Shown here piece after piece: positions 1 to 5,465 of a stretch of DNA of 14,980 nt. A model generated the notes under the pieces. The model saw only the letters and a list, made by a program, of their open reading frames with translations, had not been told where the DNA came from and did not search any database. Origin of the DNA: Eubacterium sp. (lineage in GTDB: Bacteria; Bacillota; Clostridia; Lachnospirales; Lachnospiraceae). A program made the translations under genes and the position numbers. Within the stretch, counting starts at the first letter, position 1. Each line of letters opens with the position of its first letter. Location of the stretch: NCBI GenBank assembly GCA_022776205.1, contig JALFIK010000023.1, positions 1 to 14,980 on the forward strand. Direction: 5' to 3'.

Positions 1-2
1 AA

Positions 3-2012
3 TTATCCAGGACTTTTTTAGAATCAATTACAGTTCCAAATAATGAAACAGGGGAGAAGTGGTCAATTATCCAGGCATTATGGGACACGAATGAAAATCT
101 AAAAGAGCTTCTCGATGACCGCTATCCTTTTTCACGGGAAATTAAACGCAAAAATCAGACAATCTATGGTCAGGAAATCTCCCATGAAATGATTGATAAC
201 CTGTATATTTCTTCTGCCCGAAAAAGACAGATCTGGCAGGCAGTCTTAATCATTAAAGAACTTGTTAATGTGCTTGGATATTATCCCAAACGTATCTTTC
301 TGAATTTTACGAATAAATCCCAGAAAAATAAACGAACATATTCACGCAAGAAAGAACTGCTTACTTTGTATAAAAACTGTGGGGAATCGGAGAGAAGGCT
401 CCAGGAAACACTAAAAAAGATTTCGGAAGAGAAATTAATATCGAAACGTATTGTTCTCTATTTTTTACAAAAAGGAGTATGCCTGCTATCCGGAGAAGAA
501 ATATCCCTGGAAAAAGTCGAAGATTCAGAAGAATATGACATTATGCATATTTATCCCGAAGAAAAAATAATTGATAACAGCCTGGATAATTGTATTCTTG
601 TCAAACGAAAATATAAGACTATGTTGGAGGGTCAGTATCCTCTTAAAGAAGAAATTCGTTGTTCCATGCATAAAATTTGGGACGTATTTCATAAAGAAGG
701 TTTTTTATCAAAAGAAAAATATGAGCGTCTTATAAGAGATACCCCACTTTTGCCGAAAGAACTGGCAGCAACTTTTCAAGTAAAATATGTAGAAATGAGA
801 CGTAGCACGAAAGCTTTTTCAGCAATTTTAAAACAGTGGATTCCTGAAGTAGAGATTATGAATGTCAAGCCGGAAATTGTCGGAAAATTCTGTCATGATT
901 TTCGAATTACCCGTATGCGTGAGATTAATGATTATCATTATTCCCGGGATGCTTATCTTAATATTGTTGTAGGAAACAGTTATTATATTAAATTTACTAA
1001 TGATCCTGCTGCATATTTATCGCGTAATCCGGATTTTGACTATAATCTGAATACAATGTATACAAATGGCGAGAATATCGTTCGCAATCAGGAGACAGGA
1101 TGGATCAGCGGAAAAAACGGATCGATTAAAACGGTGTACCGTACCTTGAAAAATAATAATGTATTAGTTACCCGTCGCTCTTATGAGCGTAAAGGAGCCT
1201 TTTTTGACAGTATGATTCTGAAAAAAGGGAAAGGGCAGGTCCCGGTTAAGGGAAGCAATGCCCGTTTATCAAGTATAGAGAAATATGGTGGATACAATAA
1301 TGCATCGAGTTCCTATTTTATGCTCGTTGAATCGAAAGATAGAAAGGGAAGATTGATGCGTACCATTGAATGTGTTCCATTATATCTTTGCGGCTATATG
1401 TCGGACTCCGAAGAAAAAATCAGAAAGTATCTAGAAACAGAAAGGAATCTTTCAGAAGCCAAAATCATTTTGCCCAAAATTAAGATGGAAACATTGTTTA
1501 TTGTTGACGGATTTCAAATGTGGCTTACCGGAAGAAGCAGGAATCAACTGAAATTTAAGGGAGCAAACCAGCTGATTTTGTCTGGGAGAGAAGAAAGAAC
1601 AGTCCAATATATAGATAAGTATCTTAAAAATATCAAGGTAAAAGAAAGGAGTATGGATGTTACAAAGATTTTTCCTGTTAAAGAAGAAGATTTAATTCAA
1701 TTGTATGATACGTTTCTTTCAAAATTAAAAAATACCATATATGGAAAACGATTAAAAACCCAGGAGAAGATCCTGGAGAAGAACAGGGGGCGATTCCTCA
1801 TACTGTCAAATAATGATAAGTGTGTGCTGTTGAATGAGGTTCTGCATTTGTTCCAGTGTAATAGTGTATGTGCAAACCTGAAATTGATTGGAGGACCGGA
1901 GAATTCCGGTGTACTGGTAATGAGCAATAATATTACGAAACTAAAAAATATATCAATTATTCATCAGTCTCCTACTGGAATTTATCAAAAAAAGATTGAT
2001 TTAAAAAGGTAA
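3..2012 (+). CDS. cas9: Cas9, C-terminal two thirds, nuclease-inactivated (partial)
   Basis: RNA-guided DNA-binding effector of type II CRISPR systems. The frame is open from the left edge, so the true start lies outside; an internal ATG at 189 is not the start. Residues below count from that ATG. Order: end of the REC lobe, RuvC-II (35-42), HNH (about 112-150), RuvC-III (about 245-262), PAM-interacting domain with IEKYGGYN (363-370), and a canonical end (IHQSPTGIYQKKIDL). The catalytic positions are changed: RuvC-II Glu is Asn39, RuvC-III reads HYSRD instead of HHAxD (Tyr251), HNH reads DIMH instead of DIDH (Met119), and the metal-binding HNH Asn is Lys143. HNH His120 and RuvC-III Asp254 remain. 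RuvC-I and the bridge helix are not visible. The intact frame and normal domain spacing argue against simple decay. Cas9 identity is nearly certain; loss of cleavage is inferred from the residues. By eye the gene is more AT-rich than its neighbours, which fits horizontal transfer. Confidence 0.96.
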   Translation, partial: LSRTFLESITVPNNETGEKWSIIQALWDTNENLKELLDDRYPFSREIKRKNQTIYGQEISHEMIDNLYISSARKRQIWQAVLIIKELVNVLGYYPKRIFLNFTNKSQKNKRTYSRKKELLTLYKNCGESERRLQETLKKISEEKLISKRIVLYFLQKGVCLLSGEEISLEKVEDSEEYDIMHIYPEEKIIDNSLDNCILVKRKYKTMLEGQYPLKEEIRCSMHKIWDVFHKEGFLSKEKYERLIRDTPLLPKELAATFQVKYVEMRRSTKAFSAILKQWIPEVEIMNVKPEIVGKFCHDFRITRMREINDYHYSRDAYLNIVVGNSYYIKFTNDPAAYLSRNPDFDYNLNTMYTNGENIVRNQETGWISGKNGSIKTVYRTLKNNNVLVTRRSYERKGAFFDSMILKKGKGQVPVKGSNARLSSIEKYGGYNNASSSYFMLVESKDRKGRLMRTIECVPLYLCGYMSDSEEKIRKYLETERNLSEAKIILPKIKMETLFIVDGFQMWLTGRSRNQLKFKGANQLILSGREERTVQYIDKYLKNIKVKERSMDVTKIFPVKEEDLIQLYDTFLSKLKNTIYGKRLKTQEKILEKNRGRFLILSNNDKCVLLNEVLHLFQCNSVCANLKLIGGPENSGVLVMSNNITKLKNISIIHQSPTGIYQKKIDLKR

Positions 2013-2028
2013 AAAATTGTATTTTTTT
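2011..2028 (+). terminator. Possible weak terminator after cas9
   Basis: Directly at the cas9 stop codon, a run of A (2011-2017) can pair with a run of T (2021-2027) around a 3-base loop, giving a U-rich tail. The stem is all A:T, so termination would be weak. Read-through into the structured RNA region downstream is possible. Confidence 0.25.
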
Positions 2029-2075
2029 AGAATAAAATGTTGCTCCATATTTTATTAAGATAATTAAAATATCTC

Positions 2076-2104
2076 TTTGCAAATGGCATAATATTTTATA
2101 TAAT
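2076..2104 (+). promoter_or_regulatory. Promoter of the structured RNA downstream of cas9
   Basis: A -35 box TTTGCA (2076-2081) is followed after exactly 17 bases by a perfect -10 box TATAAT (2099-2104). Transcription would start near 2111, immediately before the first of five hairpins. No open reading frame with a ribosome binding site follows, so the promoter most plausibly serves a noncoding RNA. The surroundings are AT-rich, which raises the chance of a spurious -10, but the spacing is ideal. Confidence 0.55.
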
Positions 2105-2110
2105 AATACC

Positions 2111-2341
2111 GATGTAATACATAAAAGTATTATATTAGTATTTTATCTGGTAATCTTGTTTGAGAATGATGTAAAATTTAAAGTTAAGGTTATTCCAGGT
2201 AAAATAAATATTTGTAAAAGATAACGTACTCTGCGTTAAAGTTGTCTTTTGCGAATAGTTTTATCAACCTTCTCTCTGTTAAGTATATCTCGCAATTCCT
2301 TACAGAGAAACAAATAAGCCCGGGGTTTCCGGGCTTATTTG
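2111..2341 (+). ncRNA. Candidate structured noncoding RNA next to inactivated cas9
   Basis: No credible gene lies between cas9 and copA, yet almost all of 2112-2341 can fold. H1: 2112-2120 with 2127-2135. H2: 2139-2158 with 2185-2206, about 20 pairs with a 2-base bulge. H3: 2209-2225 with 2241-2257, 17 pairs including wobbles. H4: 2273-2283 with 2299-2308, with one bulged T. H5: the terminator 2311-2341. The single strand between H3 and H4 holds TTATCAAC, also found after the nexus of the SpCas9 tracrRNA. The H2 loop holds a GTTTGAGAATGATGTAAAA stretch that resembles the 5' half of type II-A repeats. I infer a tracrRNA-like or natural guide-like RNA for the adjacent Cas9. No clear anti-repeat is visible and the repeat sequence is not in the window, so an unrelated small RNA remains possible. 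Confidence 0.5.
2311..2341. terminator. Bidirectional terminator between cas9/ncRNA and copA
   Basis: A perfect 13-bp stem (2311-2323 with 2329-2341) has a GC-rich core (GCCCGG/CCGGGC), an AT-rich base ending in TTATTT and a 5-base loop. It sits 14 bases past the copA stop and at the 3' end of the structured RNA, so it can end transcription from both sides. Confidence 0.85.
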
Positions 2342-2355
2342 CTGTCCTTAGGATT

Positions 2356-2565
2356 TTAGATGATTCGCATTACTTCGTAGTCTTTTTCTTCGATCGCTTT
2401 TTTTAGAATTTCATTTGGGATATCTTTATTTAACGTTACAATTGCATTTGTTCTTTCAAAACTCACATCAGCACTTGATACGCCGGGGATTGCCTCTAAA
2501 GCTTTTTTTACGGTAGATTCACAGTGGCTGCACATCATTCCTGAAATATAAATTGTTCTTGTCAT
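2356..2565 (-). CDS. copZ: Possible internally initiated CopZ-like copper chaperone
   Basis: Within copA and in the same frame, ATG at 2565 begins a 69-residue product that is exactly one heavy-metal-associated domain (MTRTIYISGMMCSHC...), the size of a stand-alone CopZ. A ribosome binding site AGAAGG lies 7 bases upstream, inside the linker. The same bases could therefore yield both a long CopA with the domain attached and a free cytoplasmic Cu(I) chaperone that hands copper to the pump. What I see is the Shine-Dalgarno, spacing and domain boundary; separate expression is inferred. The site may instead be a leftover from a former separate copZ whose upstream stop was lost. Confidence 0.5.
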   Translation of the reverse strand: MTRTIYISGMMCSHCESTVKKALEAIPGVSSADVSFERTNAIVTLNKDIPNEILKKAIEEKDYEVMRII

Positions 2566-4878
2566 TTTTTTTCCTTCTTTCTTTGTATGGTTTTTCAAGG
2601 GTTTAACAGTTCCTTTAATCGTTTTATCCTTTGTTGCATCGCGGATGTTGCATAAATTAAGTCTGAGTGCGTTCATTACCACACAAAAACTTGATAAACT
2701 CATTGCTGCCGCTCCAAACATCGGATTGAGTTTCCACCCAAGTACCGGGATAAATACGCCTGCAGCCAGTGGAATTCCGATGGAATTATAGAAAAAGGCC
2801 CAGAACAGATTTTCATGGATATTTTTTAGGACTTTTCTGCTCAGCCGTATGGCCGCAGCCACATCCATGAGACTGTTTTTCATGAGCACAACATCTGCGG
2901 AATTGATTGCCACATCTGTTCCTGCCCCAATTGCCATTCCCACATGAGCACGTGTCAATGCCGGTGCATCATTAATGCCATCCCCCACCATAATAACTTT
3001 TCCTTCTTTTTCCAGCTCTTTCATACAGGCATCTTTTCCCTCCGGAAGCACTCCGGCTATCACTTCGTTTATGCCGGCCTGTGCCCCGATTGCCCTTGCG
3101 GTTCTCTCGTTGTCTCCGGTGATCATGATGACACGAAGTCCCATATTCTTAAGTTCCCTGATCGCCTGCGGACTGTCCTTTTTCAGAGAATCAGAGACGC
3201 AGATCATGCCAAGCAGATGATTATTTTGTGCGAAAAATAAAGGTGTTTTGCCCTGGTCTGCCTGTCTTCGGGATTCCTCTTCCATGGATTTTGGAATATT
3301 CAGCCTGTTTTTAAGAAAAAATAAGCTTCCACCGGAAAGAATATCAGAGCCGGATTTTCCATATATTCCTTTTCCCGGGATATTATGAAAGCCTTTTACT
3401 TCAAAATCTTCTTCCACTTCCTTTTCAGCCAGGCTTACAATTGCTCTGGCGAGAGGATGTTCACTCTTTTTTTCCAGAGAATATGCGTATTTTAATAATT
3501 TTTTTCTGGAAATTCCTTCTGCTGGAATCACATCGACCACTTCCGGATGGCCTGTTGTTAGTGTTCCCGTTTTATCCAGGGCTACAATAGAAATTTTTCC
3601 CGTTTCCTCAAGGGACTGTGCTGTTTTAAATAAAATTCCGTTTTTTGCTCCCACACCGCTCCCAACCATTATGGCCACAGGAGTGGCAAGTCCAAGGGCA
3701 CATGGGCAGCTGATCACAAGAACGGAAATTGCGCGGGCAAGGGAAAATCCGAGAGTATTGCCTGAAAACATCCAGATAAGGAAAGTGATCAGAGCAATAA
3801 TAAGAACAACCGGAACAAAAATACCGGAAACTTTATCCGCCGTTTTTGCAATCGGAGCTTTTGTTGCAGCTGCATCGCTAACCATTTTAATAATCTGGGA
3901 GAGTGTCGTGTCTTCTCCTACTCTCTTTGCCTGACATTTCAGAAAACCGGACTGGTTGATAGTTGCACCGCATACTAAATCCCCGGCAACTTTGTCCACG
4001 GGAATACTCTCCCCGGTAAGAGCGGATTCATCAATTGCGCTGCTTCCTTCGAGTATGACTCCGTCAACAGGAATGCTCTCTCCCGGACGGACAAGAAAAA
4101 TATCATCCGTACATATATCTTCCACAGGAATAATTTGTTCATTTCCATTTTGTAAAATCGTTGCCGTCTGTGGGACAAGATTCATGAGATCTTTTAAGGC
4201 ATTCGTTGTTTTCCCTTTGGAATAGGATTCCAGCGTTTTTCCCACTGTGATCAATGTCAGAATCATTGCAGCAGATTCAAAATAAAACTCATGCATATAG
4301 GACATGACTTTTTCCGTGTTTCCAACTGCCTGGGCGTTAGTCATCGCAAATAAAGAGACCGTGCTGTAAGCAAAAGCCGCTCCGGAACCTATGGCAATCA
4401 GGGTGTCCATATTCGGAGCACCATGAAAGAAACTTCGGAAGCCATTGACAAAAAAATGCCGGTTAATCACCATAATACTAATCGTTAACAGAAGCTGTAA
4501 AAGACCGATTCCCACAAAATTTCCATCCAGGAAATCCGGCAAAGGGAAATTCCACATTGTATGACCCATGGAAAGATACATGAGAGGAAACAAAAAAATC
4601 AGGGAAATCACAAGACGTTTCACAAGTTTACGGGTCTGTGTATCTTCCAAATCATTTTCCTGTTTTGAAAAAGAGGTCTCTTTCGTTAAAGACGCATGAT
4701 ATCCAGCCTTTTCCACATCCCGGATGATTGCTTCAATGGAAAAAGTACCCTCAACATTCATGGAATTCGTAAGAAGATTTACGGAAACATCTGTGACACC
4801 CGGTATCTTTGACACAACTTTTTCTATCCGTGCCTGGCAGGCTGCACAGGTCATGCCGGTTACTTTAAACTGTTTCAT
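2356..4878 (-). CDS. copA: Copper-exporting P1B-type ATPase with C-terminal CopZ-like domain
   Basis: Membrane pump that uses ATP to export Cu(I) from the cytoplasm. The 840 residues run in order: N-terminal heavy-metal domain with GMTCAAC (Cys11, Cys14); membrane helices from about residue 87; actuator TGES (288-291); membrane CPC metal site (391-393); phosphorylation motif DKTGT (435-439); nucleotide-domain HP (474-475); GDGIND (632-637); YN (697-698) and MSLSS (from 726), typical of Cu(I) ATPases. After a Lys-rich linker (about 750-771) comes a second ferredoxin-like metal domain, MMCSHC (Cys783, Cys786), much like a free CopZ chaperone. The ribosome binding site AGGAGA (4889-4894) overlaps the csoR stop codon, so translation is probably coupled. 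A C-terminal heavy-metal domain is unusual, since most CopA proteins carry theirs at the N-terminus. The family assignment is firm; Cu over Ag is inferred from CPC and CsoR. Confidence 0.96.
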   Translation of the reverse strand: MKQFKVTGMTCAACQARIEKVVSKIPGVTDVSVNLLTNSMNVEGTFSIEAIIRDVEKAGYHASLTKETSFSKQENDLEDTQTRKLVKRLVISLIFLFPLMYLSMGHTMWNFPLPDFLDGNFVGIGLLQLLLTISIMVINRHFFVNGFRSFFHGAPNMDTLIAIGSGAAFAYSTVSLFAMTNAQAVGNTEKVMSYMHEFYFESAAMILTLITVGKTLESYSKGKTTNALKDLMNLVPQTATILQNGNEQIIPVEDICTDDIFLVRPGESIPVDGVILEGSSAIDESALTGESIPVDKVAGDLVCGATINQSGFLKCQAKRVGEDTTLSQIIKMVSDAAATKAPIAKTADKVSGIFVPVVLIIALITFLIWMFSGNTLGFSLARAISVLVISCPCALGLATPVAIMVGSGVGAKNGILFKTAQSLEETGKISIVALDKTGTLTTGHPEVVDVIPAEGISRKKLLKYAYSLEKKSEHPLARAIVSLAEKEVEEDFEVKGFHNIPGKGIYGKSGSDILSGGSLFFLKNRLNIPKSMEEESRRQADQGKTPLFFAQNNHLLGMICVSDSLKKDSPQAIRELKNMGLRVIMITGDNERTARAIGAQAGINEVIAGVLPEGKDACMKELEKEGKVIMVGDGINDAPALTRAHVGMAIGAGTDVAINSADVVLMKNSLMDVAAAIRLSRKVLKNIHENLFWAFFYNSIGIPLAAGVFIPVLGWKLNPMFGAAAMSLSSFCVVMNALRLNLCNIRDATKDKTIKGTVKPLKNHTKKEGKKMTRTIYISGMMCSHCESTVKKALEAIPGVSSADVSFERTNAIVTLNKDIPNEILKKAIEEKDYEVMRII

Positions 4879-4892
4879 GATAGCACACTCTC

Positions 4893-5204
4893 CTATTTCA
4901 TCAATTTCTGGATTGCATTTACAAGCTCATCAATTACTTCGTCATTTCCTGCCCGGATATTTTCCCGGACACACGTCCGGATATGACTGGATAAAAGAAC
5001 CTTATTAAAACTGTTTAAAGCTGCAGTAATCGCTGAAACCTGGGTGAGGATATCAATACAGTAAGCATCCTGTTCCAGCATTGACTTTACGCCCCGTACC
5101 TGGCCCTCGATTCGACTAAGACGATTCATGAGATTTTGATACTCTTTTGCTGTCCTGATTTTTTTCTTTTCACAGGAACATTTCGAATGATGATCTTTTT
5201 CCAT
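4893..5204 (-). CDS. csoR: CsoR-family copper-sensing transcriptional repressor
   Basis: Cytoplasmic all-helical repressor that binds Cu(I) and then leaves its operator, inducing the export operon. The frame extends to an ATG at 5237, but the ATG at 5204 has a strong AAGGAG (5211-5216) 6 bases upstream and is the better start, giving 103 residues. Family hallmarks are present: RIEGQVRGV, the Cu(I) ligand Cys in AYCIDIL (residue 49 from this start), and His74 and Cys78 in SHIRTC. This reproduces the Cys-His-Cys spacing of CsoR (36/61/65 in M. tuberculosis). A Cys- and His-containing N-terminal tail (HHSKCSC) may bind extra metal. copA starts 14 bases downstream in the same operon. The ligand set fits CsoR rather than the formaldehyde sensor FrmR or nickel sensor RcnR. 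Confidence 0.93.
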   Translation of the reverse strand: MEKDHHSKCSCEKKKIRTAKEYQNLMNRLSRIEGQVRGVKSMLEQDAYCIDILTQVSAITAALNSFNKVLLSSHIRTCVRENIRAGNDEVIDELVNAIQKLMK

Positions 5205-5253
5205 AGTATTCTCCTTCTTCAAAAAAATATGAATCATGTTCTCTGACAGTAAG

Positions 5254-5282
5254 ATTATATACCCCCACGGGGTATTTTACAA
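5254..5282 (-). promoter_or_regulatory. csoR-copA promoter with CsoR operator in its spacer
   Basis: On the minus strand a -35 TTGTAA (5282-5277) and a perfect -10 TATAAT (5259-5254) are separated by 17 bases. Filling that spacer is a perfect 7-3-7 palindrome ATACCCC-CAC-GGGGTAT (5259-5275), the GC-rich type of site known for CsoR regulators. Repressor bound here would block RNA polymerase directly, so the operon should be autoregulated and induced by copper. Confidence 0.85.
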
Positions 5283-5362
5283 TCGTTTTTTCATTGGAAA
5301 TATTTAAATAATATATATATGGGATGAAATAAATCCGAAGACGCAAAATAAAATTCAGAAAA

Positions 5363-5441
5363 TTGAACTTATATGTTGAACTCCTTGCTCTTCCATGCTA
5401 TAATCTGCCTGTATGTTCAAAACAGAAACATAATATTGAAC
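5363..5441 (+). promoter_or_regulatory. Promoter with four TTGAAC half-sites upstream of the XRE-aminotransferase gene
   Basis: A -35 TTGAAC (5376-5381) and perfect -10 TATAAT (5399-5404) are 17 bases apart, so transcription would start near 5411. The hexamer TTGAAC occurs at 5363-5368, 5376-5381 (this copy is the -35 itself) and 5436-5441, and in inverted form GTTCAA at 5415-5420. The sites therefore bracket the promoter and start point. The gene behind it encodes an XRE DNA-binding domain, so autoregulation through these sites is a reasonable inference. Confidence 0.6.
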
Positions 5442-5465
5442 TTTTTTAAAGAAAGGAATACATGA

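Noticed and set aside
2..74. The 10-mer attatccagg occurs twice (2-11 and 65-74), with a related tattccagg in the RNA region
   Set aside because: Both copies are in cas9 coding sequence in different codon phases, with no spacer-repeat periodicity; most likely chance.
189..2012. Treating the ATG at 189 as the true start of a short 607-residue Cas9
   Set aside because: The frame is open and Cas9-like back to the window edge (LSRTFLESI... aligns with the REC-to-RuvC-II region), so the gene is cut by the window, not truncated.
2112..2157. Free 5' guide segment on the candidate RNA
   Set aside because: The first bases after the predicted start themselves form a hairpin (2112-2135), so an accessible guide is not evident without processing. 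Kept only as a possibility within the RNA finding.
2012..2355. A CRISPR array downstream of cas9
   Set aside because: Only one repeat-like stretch is seen; there are no regularly spaced direct repeats, so the region is better described as a structured RNA.
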